A stretch of DNA of 64,000 nt from Nitrosomonadales bacterium (GTDB taxonomy: Bacteria; Pseudomonadota; Gammaproteobacteria; Burkholderiales; Gallionellaceae), in contig JACQYW010000012.1 of the NCBI GenBank assembly GCA_016208015.1, positions 372,001 through 436,000 of the forward strand, given 5' to 3'. Positions 33,685 to 42,461 of the stretch are shown one piece after another. The notes under the pieces were generated by a model, which was given only the letters and a program-made list of their open reading frames with translations, searched no databases and was not told the DNA's origin. Made by a program: the position numbers and the translations under genes. Position 1 is the first letter of the stretch. Each line of letters starts with the position of its first letter.

Positions 33685-34515
33685 GTGAAGAAATTATTGC
33701 TGACCGTCGCGTTGTTGTTTGCAGTTCCATCCGTGCCGGCGCAGACCGACGACGGAGCTGCGCTTGCGCCCGTTTTCCAGCGCGAGGTGGATCGCCGTCT
33801 CGATATCCCGCGGGAAGCCCGGGAGCGCTATGCGCAGTTGCTTGAGGCCGCTTTGTCCGGGGCGGAGACACCGTTCATGGATTCGCAGTACCTGCTGGTG
33901 CTGGATCGCAACCCGCATGTGCAGGCGATATTCCTCTACTGGCTGGATCTGCGGGCCTACCCCGCGGAGTTTCATTTCATCGGCGCCGCGCCGGTTTCGA
34001 CCGGCAAGCCCGGCGCATATGACTACTTCACCACGCCGACCGGCGTGTTCGCGCACACGCTGGCCAACAAGGATTACCGCGCCGAGGGCACCCGCAGCAA
34101 GCTGGGTATCTGCGGATTCGGGCGCAAGGGCATGCGCGTCTACGATTTTGGCTGGGTGCAGGGGGAACGCGGATGGGGTCGCGGCGGTATGGGCCGGATG
34201 CGTTTGCTGATGCACGCCACCGATCCGGACTATCTGGAGCCGCATCTGGGCGAAGCGATGTCGAAAGGCTGCATCCGCATCCCCGCGACACTGAACGACT
34301 TCATCGACCGTTACGGGATACTCGATGCGGATTACGAGCAGGCGCTGGCGAACGGGGAAAGATTGTGGATGATGCGTCCCGACCGGACTCCCACACCGTG
34401 GTCCGGACGCTATCTCGTGATCGTCGACTCGGGCAGCACGGAACGGCCTGTGTGGTCACCCGTGCCTGCGGCTCGGCAAGCGGAGAAAAACATGGATTCG
34501 GGTTCGGTTCGTTGA
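33685..34515 (+). CDS. L,D-transpeptidase (YkuD domain)
   Basis: About 276 residues. A signal peptide (KKLLLTVALLFAVPSVPA) directs it to the periplasm. The YkuD catalytic region has the His block MHATDPDYLEPHLG and the Cys block SKGCIRIPATLNDF. A large N-terminal segment precedes the domain. It likely makes or edits 3-3 peptidoglycan cross-links or attaches proteins. No ATG fits: GTG at 33685, or at 33679, begins the signal peptide. It is divergent from ald with little spacing (64 bases). Confidence 0.85.
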   Translation: MKKLLLTVALLFAVPSVPAQTDDGAALAPVFQREVDRRLDIPREARERYAQLLEAALSGAETPFMDSQYLLVLDRNPHVQAIFLYWLDLRAYPAEFHFIGAAPVSTGKPGAYDYFTTPTGVFAHTLANKDYRAEGTRSKLGICGFGRKGMRVYDFGWVQGERGWGRGGMGRMRLLMHATDPDYLEPHLGEAMSKGCIRIPATLNDFIDRYGILDADYEQALANGERLWMMRPDRTPTPWSGRYLVIVDSGSTERPVWSPVPAARQAEKNMDSGSVR

Positions 34516-34613
34516 AGCAAGGCGAGCTATCGCCCGGGCAGTGTGACGCAGATCAGGCCGGGCAAGTGCCGGGATTGAACAAGATCGCGATGCGTTGCGA
34601 AGTTTGCAGCCGG

Positions 34614-34802
34614 TCAGGCTTGCGGGCCCCTGAGCGAGTGCAGATCGCATACCAGCGAGTTGTTGGCGGGCATGGTCTTCAAGTGCGGGACGCACACGAC
34701 CATATCTTCGCTGCTGTTATGTTTGAACGTATGAATACAATTCTCGCAAGTCGGGACAGGTGGATGTCCTCCATGCAGTTGCGACTGATGTTTCTTCTTC
34801 AT
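34614..34802 (-). CDS. 62-residue cysteine/histidine-rich protein behind a c-di-GMP riboswitch
   Basis: Starts MKKKHQSQLHGGHPPVPTCE and contains CENCIHTFKH, VVCVPHLKTMPAN and LVCDLH: four Cys with adjacent His residues, suggesting a metal site. There is no signal peptide or membrane segment. The ATG at 34802 has GGGAG about 5 bases upstream; in-frame starts at 34820 (ATG) and 34868 (TTG) are less well supported. Its leader carries a GEMM-I riboswitch (34921-34998) and a 6-bp hairpin (34840-34855, CGCCCG/CGGGCG). I do not recognise the family. Confidence 0.65.
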   Translation of the reverse strand: MKKKHQSQLHGGHPPVPTCENCIHTFKHNSSEDMVVCVPHLKTMPANNSLVCDLHSLRGPQA

Positions 34803-34920
34803 ACCACTCCCGTAGACCATGCCAAATCGCCATGCAGTTCGCCCGAAGTCGGGCGGCTGCTGATTCAATGTTCAACGGCGTCGGGGGGGATAGTAGAACG
34901 GGCACGGGGAAGGAATCCCC

Positions 34921-34998
34921 ATGTCGCAGTCCCGCTGCCATAGTTTCCCTTAGGCCGGAGACTTTGCGTCGATACTTTTCAGTATGTTTGCCAAGTGA
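34921..34998 (-). promoter_or_regulatory. c-di-GMP-I (GEMM) riboswitch
   Basis: On the minus strand: GGCAAAC (34992-34986), then a P2 stem ATACT-GAAA-AGTAT with a GAAA tetraloop, CGACGCAAAG, and CCGGCCTAAGG. The tetraloop receptor is complete (CCTAAG paired region with TATGG), followed by CAGCGGGACTGC. These are the defining GEMM-I elements. It begins about where the promoter at 35004-35032 would start transcription. A GGGGA/TCCCC hairpin just downstream could belong to the expression platform. The regulated gene is the Cys-rich ORF at 34614-34802. Confidence 0.92.
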
Positions 34999-35003
34999 TG
35001 CGC

Positions 35004-35032
35004 ACAGTACTCGTTTGTACAAACGAGGTCAA
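35004..35032 (-). promoter_or_regulatory. Promoter with an 18-bp perfect palindrome as spacer
   Basis: On the minus strand: TTGACC (-35, 35032-35027), 17-base spacer, TACTGT (-10, 35009-35004). The palindrome CTCGTTTGTACAAACGAG (35010-35027) fills the whole spacer, so a dimeric repressor bound there would block RNA polymerase. It drives the riboswitch transcript. The regulator is unknown. Confidence 0.7.
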
Positions 35033-35063
35033 CGTAACTATGCCCAACTGTTCTTGTCCGTCA

Positions 35064-35255
35064 TTACTGTGCCTGCTGCTCTATCGCTTTGCGTTGCTTC
35101 TCCGCTTCTTCCAATTGCATGGCACTCACTCCCTTGGCCTTGTCGAGTGCCTGGCGCTGGTCCTCGAACAGTTTCGGCGGCGGCGCTTCGTTGTCGCCCA
35201 GGCTGCAGGCGTTGAGCAGGATGATGGAAAGGATGGCAGCGGTGCGGTAGCTCAT
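35064..35255 (-). CDS. Small lipoprotein, function unknown
   Basis: 63 residues. A short signal peptide ends in a lipobox (ILSIILLNAC), followed by a polar mature part rich in Glu, Lys and Gln (AMQLEEAEKQRKAIEQQ), which looks helical. The ATG at 35255 is preferred: it has GAGGAGAAC a few bases upstream and begins the signal peptide. It lies 10 bases after the CorC/HlyC gene on the same strand, so it is probably the last gene of that transcript. Confidence 0.75.
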   Translation of the reverse strand: MSYRTAAILSIILLNACSLGDNEAPPPKLFEDQRQALDKAKGVSAMQLEEAEKQRKAIEQQAQ

Positions 35256-35265
35256 GTCGTTCTCC

Positions 35266-36567
35266 TCAATCGTTGGGGATGGTGGTACCGATGGGGCGGG
35301 CGAACACTTCGTCGACACGGTTCTTGTCCATGTCGACCACTTCGAAACGCCAGCCGTGCCAGTCGAAAGTCTCGGCTTTTTTCGGGATGCGCCCGACGGC
35401 GGTGATGACGAAGCCGCCGACGGTGTGATAGTTGCCGAGGTCTTCTTCCGGGAGCGAGGTGATGCCGAGTTTGTCTTTCATCTCGTCCAGCGGCAGCAGG
35501 CCGTCCAGCAGCCAGGAACCGTCCTCGCGCTGCACCGCGAGCGGCAGTTCGTCCACCGAACTGGGCACGTCGCCGACCACGGAAGAGAGCAGGTCGCTCA
35601 GCGTGACCAGGCCTTCGGTCTGGCCGAATTCGTTGACGACGATGGCGAGGTGAGTCTTCTGCATGCGGAAGAATTCGAGCACGCCGATGAGCGACTGGGT
35701 GTTGGGGATGAACTGGATGGCATGGGTGGGCAGCTTGCCGAGGTCGAGCTGGTTGCCCGCCAGCAGGTGTTGCAGCAATTCGCGGCTTTCGATGTAGCCC
35801 ATCACCTGGCCGAGACCGCCCTTGCAGACGAGGAAGCGCGAGACGCTCTGCGTCTTGATCTTTTCCAGGTTGATCTCGCTGGGGGCCTGCAGGTCGAGGA
35901 AGATGATGGCGTTGGCGGGCGTCATCACGCTCGCCACCTTGCGGTCGTCGAGGCGGAACACGTTACCGAGCAATTCGCCCGCGGTCTCGTCGAGGCCGCC
36001 GTCGCGGCGTCCGGCGGTGATCATGGCGCGTATCTCGTCCGAGGCGACATGCGCGGCGCTTTCCTTGAACGGGAACAGCGCGAGCAGCTTTTCGCTGGCG
36101 ACCGACAGCGCCCAGATGAAGGGGCGGTTGAGCTTGGCGAACATCGCCATGGCGGGGGCGAGCAGTGAGGCGATGGCTTCCGGTCTGGCCAGCGCGATGC
36201 GCTTGGGAATGATCTCGCCGACGACGATGGTGGCGAAGGTGATGCTGCCGACCACCAACAGCAGGGCCAGCGGATATTTGGCGAAGGCGAGCCAGGCGAT
36301 CTCGCTTTCGATGAAGGTCTCGATGCGCGGAACCCACATCGCTTCGCCGAACACACCGAGCAAGGTGGCCAGTGCGGTGAGGCCGGTCTGGGTGGCGGCG
36401 AGCAGGCGCGAAGGCTGGTTGCGCAGGGCGGCGGCGATGCGCGCGCCTTCGTTGCCCGCTTCCGCCATCTGCGTGAGGATGGCCATGCGGCTGGCGCCTA
36501 TACTCATCTCGGACATGGCGAAGAAGCCGCTGAGCAATATCAGCAGCACGAGTATCCAGAATTCCAT
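35266..36567 (-). CDS. CorC/HlyC (HCC) family membrane protein with CBS domains
   Basis: 433 residues. An N-terminal DUF21/CNNM transmembrane domain occupies about 1-190 (WILVLLILLSGFFAMSEMSIGASR, ATLLGVFGEAMWV, GEIIPKRIAL). A CBS pair lies at about 205-330 (VMTPANAIIFLDL; THLAIVVNEFGQTEGLVTLSDLL). The CorC_HlyC C-terminal domain follows (LDGLLPLDEMKDKL, TVGGFVITAVGRIPK). The family is linked to Mg/Co efflux; haemolytic activity is not implied. It is followed by a small lipoprotein gene and preceded 22 bases upstream by lplT on the same strand. Confidence 0.92.
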   Translation of the reverse strand: MEFWILVLLILLSGFFAMSEMSIGASRMAILTQMAEAGNEGARIAAALRNQPSRLLAATQTGLTALATLLGVFGEAMWVPRIETFIESEIAWLAFAKYPLALLLVVGSITFATIVVGEIIPKRIALARPEAIASLLAPAMAMFAKLNRPFIWALSVASEKLLALFPFKESAAHVASDEIRAMITAGRRDGGLDETAGELLGNVFRLDDRKVASVMTPANAIIFLDLQAPSEINLEKIKTQSVSRFLVCKGGLGQVMGYIESRELLQHLLAGNQLDLGKLPTHAIQFIPNTQSLIGVLEFFRMQKTHLAIVVNEFGQTEGLVTLSDLLSSVVGDVPSSVDELPLAVQREDGSWLLDGLLPLDEMKDKLGITSLPEEDLGNYHTVGGFVITAVGRIPKKAETFDWHGWRFEVVDMDKNRVDEVFARPIGTTIPND

Positions 36568-36589
36568 GTTGTTCTCCTAAAGGGGGAGC

Positions 36590-37816
36590 TTAGATCTTGC
36601 CCGTATCTTGGTCGTGGCCGTGCTTCTTGTAAAGCAGGCCCATGAGTCCGGCCATCAGCAAGCCGAAGAAGAGGATGATCAGATTCAGTTGCAGTCCGAG
36701 TTTCTCCATCAGCGCATAGAGTCCCAGCATGAGGAAGATACTGATGTTCTCGTTGAAGTTCTGCACCGCGATGGAACGTCCGGAACCGATCAACAGGTGG
36801 CCGCGATGCTGCAACAGCGCATTCATCGGTACCACGAAGAAACCGGCCATCACGCCGATACAGATGAGCAGCAGGATAGCAAGCAGCGGATGGGTGATCG
36901 GGATCATCACCAGCACCATCAGGCCCATGCCGATGCCGACCGGCAGCACGTTCACCGCATGTTCCAGTTTGATCAGGCGTGCGGCGAGCACGGAACCGAT
37001 GGCGATGCCGAGGGCGAACCAGGCGATCAGTTTGGCCGCTTCGCCGATGCTGTAGTGCAGGGCGATGCCCGCCCAGGCCAGCACCAGCAGACGCAGGGTC
37101 GCACCCGCGCCCCAGAACAGCGTGGTGACGGCGAGCGAAACCTGGCCCAGCGGGTCTTTCCACAGCAGGATGAAACAGTGCCAGAAGTCCTTGAGCAGGA
37201 ACATCGGGCTGGGACTGAGCGGCTTGTGCTCGATGGGGACAAGCGGGATGTACAGGTTGATCAGCGCCGCCAGCAGGTAGAGGAAGAAGATGATGAAGAT
37301 CGCCATCTCGGCGGGCGTGACGAATGCGGGGACATGCAGGTACGACATGAGGGAATGCGAAAAGCTCGGCGTGATGAGCATGCCGCCGACCACAGCGCCG
37401 AAGATGATGGCGGCGACGGTCAGACCCTCCATCCAGCTATTCGCCCACACCAGCCGTTCCGCGGGCAGGTATTCGGTGAGGATGCCGTATTTGGCGGGCG
37501 AATAAGCCGCCGCGCCGAAACCGGCGAGGCCGTAGGCGATGAGCGGGTTGATGCCGACCAGCATGGCCACGCATCCCGCCATCTTGATGGCGTTGCTGAT
37601 GAGCATCACGCGGCCTTTCGGCAGCGAGTCGGCGAAAGCGCCGACGAAAGGGGCGAGCAGGATGAACGAAAGAATGAATGCCTGTTGCAGGACGGGTGTC
37701 TGCCAACTGGGGGCATGCACTTGCTTGAGCAGGGCGATGGCGGCGAACAACAACGCGTTGTCTGCGAGCGCAGAAAAAAATTGCGCTGCGAGGATGGTGT
37801 AAAAGCCGCGATTCAC
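36590..37816 (-). CDS. lplT: Lysophospholipid transporter LplT
   Basis: About 408 residues of the major facilitator superfamily. It flips lysophosphatidylethanolamine and related lipids into the inner leaflet for reacylation. Signature regions are NRGFYTILAAQFFSALADNALL at the start (split here only by its first residue), ILLAPFVGAFADSLPKGRVM, and YSPAKYGILTEYLPAERLVWANSW. The GTG at 37816 aligns with the normal LplT N-terminus; an ATG at 37876 would add 20 residues. No acyltransferase (aas) gene is adjacent. The frame stays open far upstream opposite alr, which is antisense noise. It is divergent from alr. Confidence 0.92.
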   Translation of the reverse strand: MNRGFYTILAAQFFSALADNALLFAAIALLKQVHAPSWQTPVLQQAFILSFILLAPFVGAFADSLPKGRVMLISNAIKMAGCVAMLVGINPLIAYGLAGFGAAAYSPAKYGILTEYLPAERLVWANSWMEGLTVAAIIFGAVVGGMLITPSFSHSLMSYLHVPAFVTPAEMAIFIIFFLYLLAALINLYIPLVPIEHKPLSPSPMFLLKDFWHCFILLWKDPLGQVSLAVTTLFWGAGATLRLLVLAWAGIALHYSIGEAAKLIAWFALGIAIGSVLAARLIKLEHAVNVLPVGIGMGLMVLVMIPITHPLLAILLLICIGVMAGFFVVPMNALLQHRGHLLIGSGRSIAVQNFNENISIFLMLGLYALMEKLGLQLNLIILFFGLLMAGLMGLLYKKHGHDQDTGKI

Positions 37817-37912
37817 TTTGGATTTTCGTTTGAAAGACGGTGTTTTATAACACGAAAATATGAGGCCTGCTATCATTCGCGGCACTTTAATCCATGCTGC
37901 CTTGAATAGTCC

Positions 37913-38977
37913 ATGTCCCGCCCGATACAAGCCCGCATCGACCTCTCCGCGTTGAGGAACAATCTGCGCGTGGTGCGCCGACTCGCATCGAGCCGCATCA
38001 TGGCGGTGATCAAGGCGAATGCCTACGGGCATGGCCTGCTGCGTGCCGCCGAGGCGCTGGACGAGGCCGAGGGCTTTGCCCTGCTGGATGTGCGCGATGC
38101 CATCGCCTTGCGCGAAGCCGGATTCCGCCAGACCATCCTGTTGCTGGAAGGATTCTTTACGGCGGACGAATTGCCGTTGCTTGCCGAGTACGAACTCAGC
38201 ACCGTCATCCACAGCCCGCAGCAACTCGCCATGCTCGACGCCTATCCGCGTCGCGGAACGCTGCCGGTGTGGCTCAAGATCAACACCGGCATGAACCGCC
38301 TGGGTTTTGGGCCGGAACAGGTTCCGGCGGTGATGGAAAGACTCAAGTCGCATCCGGCGACAGGCGAGGTCACGCTGATGACCCATTTTGCCCATGCCGA
38401 CGAAACGGAAGGCGTGGCCGAACAACTCGAACATTTCAAGGGACTGACTGCCGCCTACCGCGCGCCGCGTTCGCTGGCCAATTCCGCCGCGCTGCTGCGC
38501 TATCCCGCCACGCATGCCGAATGGGTGCGCCCCGGCATCATGCTCTACGGCGCGTCGCCGTTCGCCGACACCAGCGCGCAGCAACTCGGCTTGCAGCCGG
38601 TGATGAATCTGAGCAGCGAACTGATCTCGGTGTGCGAACTGAAAGCGGGCGACCGTGTCGGTTATGCCGGACTGTTCCGTGCCGACAGGTCCATGCGTGT
38701 AGGCACCGTCGCCTGCGGTTATGCCGACGGCTATCCGCGCCACGCACCGACGGGGACGCCGGTTCTGGTGGCCGGTCAGCGCACACGCATCCTGGGGCGC
38801 GTGTCCATGGATATGCTGAGCGTGGATCTGGGCGGGATGCCGGATGCCGATATCGGTAGCCGCGTCACCCTGTGGGGTGCCGGGCTGCCGGTGGAGGAAG
38901 TGGCTGCTGCAGCGGGAACCATCAGCTACGAGTTGCTGTGCGCGCTGACGGCGCGCGTGCCGGTGGTGTTCAGCTGA
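37913..38977 (+). CDS. alr: Alanine racemase
   Basis: 354 residues. A PLP enzyme that makes D-alanine for peptidoglycan. The PLP lysine lies in AVIKANAYGHG near residue 34. KINTGMNRLGF and HFAHADETEG are conserved, and the catalytic Tyr is in VGYAGLFRADR. VSMDMLSVDLG and LTARVPVV close the C-terminal beta domain. Length matches the family. Its stop overlaps the convergent GGDEF/EAL gene by 8 bases. Together with alanine dehydrogenase and the L,D-transpeptidase nearby, it belongs to D-Ala/peptidoglycan metabolism, though in separate transcripts. Confidence 0.97.
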   Translation: MSRPIQARIDLSALRNNLRVVRRLASSRIMAVIKANAYGHGLLRAAEALDEAEGFALLDVRDAIALREAGFRQTILLLEGFFTADELPLLAEYELSTVIHSPQQLAMLDAYPRRGTLPVWLKINTGMNRLGFGPEQVPAVMERLKSHPATGEVTLMTHFAHADETEGVAEQLEHFKGLTAAYRAPRSLANSAALLRYPATHAEWVRPGIMLYGASPFADTSAQQLGLQPVMNLSSELISVCELKAGDRVGYAGLFRADRSMRVGTVACGYADGYPRHAPTGTPVLVAGQRTRILGRVSMDMLSVDLGGMPDADIGSRVTLWGAGLPVEEVAAAAGTISYELLCALTARVPVVFS

Positions 38978-41900
38978 CTCGTTGCTTCAATAGGCTCGCC
39001 AGCATATTCGCAGCTGGTTCAGGTCTGCCGAACAGATAGCCCTGATGGATGACCGGGCCGCGTTCATTGAGGAACGCGGCCTGTTCCTCGGTCTCCACGC
39101 CTTCGGCCACCACTTTCAGGTGCATGTGCTGCGCCACCAGCAGGATGGTCTCGACCAGCGAGGCATCGTTCGCGTCGGTGGTCATGTCCTGTACGAAGGT
39201 CTTGTCGATCTTGATCTCGTGGATGGGCAGGCGTTTGAGGTAGGACAGCGACGAGTAGCCGGTGCCGAAATCGTCCAGCGAGAAGTGGATGCCCATCATG
39301 CTCAACTCCACCATCTTGGCGATCACATCGTTGATGTTGTCGATCAGCATCCCCTCGGTCACTTCCAGCGTCAGCCGCGTCGGATCCACGCCGGTATGGG
39401 CGATGCTGCGTTTGATCTGATCGACGAAATCATTCTGGCGGAAATGGCGCGGACTGATGTTGACCGAGATGCGCATCGTGCTGGTCGACATCGTCTCCTG
39501 TATCAGCAAACGGCTCACTTCGGAGAAGACCCAGAGGCCGATCTCGATGATGAGGTTGGATTCTTCCGCGATCGGGATGAATGCCCCGGGTTGTATCAGG
39601 CCGCGCAGCGGATGTTGCCAGCGCACCAGCGCCTCCGCCCCGACCGTCTTGCCCGACGCATCGACCTGCGGTTGCAGGAACACGCGCAACTCGCCGGACT
39701 TGATGGCCTGATGCAGTTCGCGCTCGATATCGAAGCGCTGTTTGGCGACCTCGTCCAGCGCACCTTCGAAGAACGAGGTCTGGCCACTGCCCCGAGTTTT
39801 GGCATGGTGGAGCGCGGTATTGGCGCGGCGCAGGATGTCCAGCGGCGTGTCGTTGTCTCCTTCGGGAAACATCGCGATACCGAGGCAGGCGGTGAGCGTG
39901 ATGTGCTCATTCCCGATATGGACAGGTTTGTGCAACGCGGCATGGATCTTGTCGGCCACGTGCAGGGCGTAATGGGCCGCTGATTGCTGTTGCGGGGCAA
40001 GGTCGGTGAGCAGGATGCCGAACTCGTCTCCGGCGATGCGCGCAACGACATCCCCTTCGCGCATGGTGTGGCACAGGCGTTCGGCCACGGCCTTGAGCAT
40101 CGCATCGCCCAGCTCCTGGCCGCCGGCATCGTTGACGGTCTTGAAGCGGTCGATATTGAACGATATCAGCGCACTGAAATGGCTGGTCCGGCGCGTCAGG
40201 GCCAGCGTCTGTGTCACGCGTTCCAGCAGCAGGGTGCGGTTGGGGAGGCCGGTGAGCGTGTCGTAGAAAGCCAGACGATTGATCTCGGCTTCGGCACGCT
40301 TCTTGGCAGTGATGTCTTCCTTGACCGCGAGATAATGGGTGATGCGCCCGTCGGGCTGGCGGATCGGACTGATGATGGCGTGCTCGGTATATTCGCTGCC
40401 GTCCTTGCGCTTGTTGTAGAACTCGCCCTCCCAGATTCTGCCCTCGGTCAGGCTCTTCCATAATGCATCGTATGTTTCTCTCGGCGTCCTGCCCGAATGC
40501 AGCACACGCGGGTTCTGACCGATGACTTCCTCGCGGCTGTAGCCGGTGTTGCGCACGAATGCTTCGTTCACATACTCGATACTCCCGTCGATATCGGTGA
40601 TGGCGATGCTCTCCGGACTTTGTTCCACCGCCAGTGAAAGTTTGCGCAGCTGTTCCTCGTTGGTCTTGCGTGCGGTGATGTCCAGATTGATGCCGGAGAG
40701 ACGGACCGGTTTTCCGGACTCATCGTATTGGGCGCGACCTTTGGAGATCAGCCAGCGAACCTCGCCCGAGTCCAGCAAATAGCGGAATTCCACCTCGAAG
40801 GATTCGCCCGGCAGAATATGTCGCTCCCACTCGGCATCGATCAGATGCAGGTCGTCCGGGTGTACGTGGACTCGCCAGTCCTCATTGTTGTGCAGGGTGC
40901 CCGGTTCGAAACCATAGAGGCGCTCAGCCTCGGGTGACCAGTAGGACCTGCCGGTAAGAACATCCCATTCCCATATGCCTACATGCGCGCCCTCCTGTGC
41001 CAGCAGCAAGTGGAGTTCGCTTTGGCGCAGTGCGGTCTCTGCTTTCTTCTTTTCGGTGATATCTTCACCGGAACTGAGCGTGCCGACGATGTTGCCGGCC
41101 TGGTTCATCAGGAAGTTGTTGCGCCAGGCGATCATGCGTTGCGTGCCGTCACGGCAGAGGACCCTGTTCTCGAAATGCTCGGTGTTCTCCATATGGCCCG
41201 ACATGATCTGGCGGAACACGGGATAGGTGGTTTCCATCCCCTCCGGTTGCGGCAGACATGTCCTGAACCAGTTCTCACCCAGCAGTTCGCTTTCCCGGTA
41301 TCCCAGCAGTTCGCATCCGTAGCGGTTGAGCATGGTGATGCGCCCTTCCGAATCGAGGGCGACCATGATGTTCTGGATGGTGTCGAGATAACGCTGGTTG
41401 CGGTCCCGCTCGCGTCGCAGTGCCTCTTCCGCCGATTTGATGACGGTGATGTCGTGCGCGATGCCGAAGAGGCCGGTGACATTGCCATTCTCATCATGCA
41501 ACGGTCCCTGCGTCGTGGAGAATACCCTGCCTCCCATCGAAGTGGTGAGCCGGTGTTCCCAAGTCATCACGCGATTCTCTTCCATGACGCGGCGGTCGTC
41601 GGCCATGACGAGGGCCGCGTCTTCCGGCCTGAAGATCGCGGTATCGTCCATACCGAGGACTTCTTCCCCGCTCTTGCCGACGTTGCGTGCGGCGGCCTGG
41701 TTGAACAGCAGATAGCGGCCTTGCCGGTCTTTGGCGAAGATGGCGTCGGTGGAACCCTCGGCTATGCCCTCGAGTAATTGCATGGCGCGTGTCTTCTCAA
41801 CCAGACTGGCTTCGGCCTTTTGCCGTTCCTGCTCGGATTGGAAGCGCGCTTCGTGCAACATCTTGCTGAGCAGGCTGACCAGCATTCCTTCGGTGATCAG

Positions 41901-42434
41901 GAGTCCCAGGGGCAGCAGGTCGTTAGCCTGGTTGATCTGGAAAGCGCCCGTTGCCGGCAGGAAGTAGTAGGAGGCGTACAGCGTGGCGATGAGCGTAGCG
42001 AGCAGTCCGGGACCGAAGCCGCCGATGGCGGCGCTCAGGATGATGGGGAAAACAAACAGGATCAGCAGGGGGCGCGAGCCGAAAGGCACACCGACGTTTT
42101 CGCGTATCAAGATCGTGATCAGGGTGATCGCCGCGGCGAACAGGTAGAGTTGCCAGAGTTTCCAGTTGACGAGTCCGGATCTTCGGATCGGTTCGTCCCC
42201 GCCGGACGTGCGATCGAACGATCTATGCAGCAGCAGGTAGAGCAATAGCGATGTGATCCCGATGAACAGCCAACCCTTGATGGTCTGGGCCACGTCGTGC
42301 AGGGCGGGGTCGTCGAACAACCGTACCACTATCTTGTCCGAAAACAGTATCCACAGACTGCCGAAGACGGCATAGATCAGGACGACCTTGAGGATGTCGG
42401 TGTGCGACGAGCGGTTGGTGCCAGGGTCGTGCAT
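38970..42434 (-). CDS. Membrane PAS-GGDEF-EAL c-di-GMP protein
   Basis: 1154 residues. Two N-terminal helices are followed by a DUF4118-like four-helix sensor region (about 90-190; LYLFAAAITLITILIRENVG). Four PAS/PAC units span about 215-715. The GGDEF domain starts DTLTGLPNRTLLLERV; its signature is AGDEF (RIAGDEFGIL), with the first Gly lost. The EAL domain retains GAEALVRWQHP, NISPRHFRQ, LEVTEG, SLDDFGTGYSS, the KID block and VVAEGVETEEQ, so phosphodiesterase activity is likely. It should lower c-di-GMP in response to an unknown membrane or PAS signal. It is convergent with alr, and tRNA-Arg lies just upstream. Confidence 0.94.
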   Translation of the reverse strand: MHDPGTNRSSHTDILKVVLIYAVFGSLWILFSDKIVVRLFDDPALHDVAQTIKGWLFIGITSLLLYLLLHRSFDRTSGGDEPIRRSGLVNWKLWQLYLFAAAITLITILIRENVGVPFGSRPLLILFVFPIILSAAIGGFGPGLLATLIATLYASYYFLPATGAFQINQANDLLPLGLLITEGMLVSLLSKMLHEARFQSEQERQKAEASLVEKTRAMQLLEGIAEGSTDAIFAKDRQGRYLLFNQAAARNVGKSGEEVLGMDDTAIFRPEDAALVMADDRRVMEENRVMTWEHRLTTSMGGRVFSTTQGPLHDENGNVTGLFGIAHDITVIKSAEEALRRERDRNQRYLDTIQNIMVALDSEGRITMLNRYGCELLGYRESELLGENWFRTCLPQPEGMETTYPVFRQIMSGHMENTEHFENRVLCRDGTQRMIAWRNNFLMNQAGNIVGTLSSGEDITEKKKAETALRQSELHLLLAQEGAHVGIWEWDVLTGRSYWSPEAERLYGFEPGTLHNNEDWRVHVHPDDLHLIDAEWERHILPGESFEVEFRYLLDSGEVRWLISKGRAQYDESGKPVRLSGINLDITARKTNEEQLRKLSLAVEQSPESIAITDIDGSIEYVNEAFVRNTGYSREEVIGQNPRVLHSGRTPRETYDALWKSLTEGRIWEGEFYNKRKDGSEYTEHAIISPIRQPDGRITHYLAVKEDITAKKRAEAEINRLAFYDTLTGLPNRTLLLERVTQTLALTRRTSHFSALISFNIDRFKTVNDAGGQELGDAMLKAVAERLCHTMREGDVVARIAGDEFGILLTDLAPQQQSAAHYALHVADKIHAALHKPVHIGNEHITLTACLGIAMFPEGDNDTPLDILRRANTALHHAKTRGSGQTSFFEGALDEVAKQRFDIERELHQAIKSGELRVFLQPQVDASGKTVGAEALVRWQHPLRGLIQPGAFIPIAEESNLIIEIGLWVFSEVSRLLIQETMSTSTMRISVNISPRHFRQNDFVDQIKRSIAHTGVDPTRLTLEVTEGMLIDNINDVIAKMVELSMMGIHFSLDDFGTGYSSLSYLKRLPIHEIKIDKTFVQDMTTDANDASLVETILLVAQHMHLKVVAEGVETEEQAAFLNERGPVIHQGYLFGRPEPAANMLASLLKQRVS

Positions 42435-42461
42435 GACGAAACTCCCGATCCGGTGTACGGC

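Noticed and set aside
34840-34855. CGCCCG/CGGGCG hairpin as the riboswitch terminator
   Set aside because: No T-tract follows; it may shape the leader, but termination is not supported.
36590-38743. The full 717-codon minus-strand frame reaching through alr
   Set aside because: Only the part from 37816 matches LplT; the upstream extension is antisense to alr.
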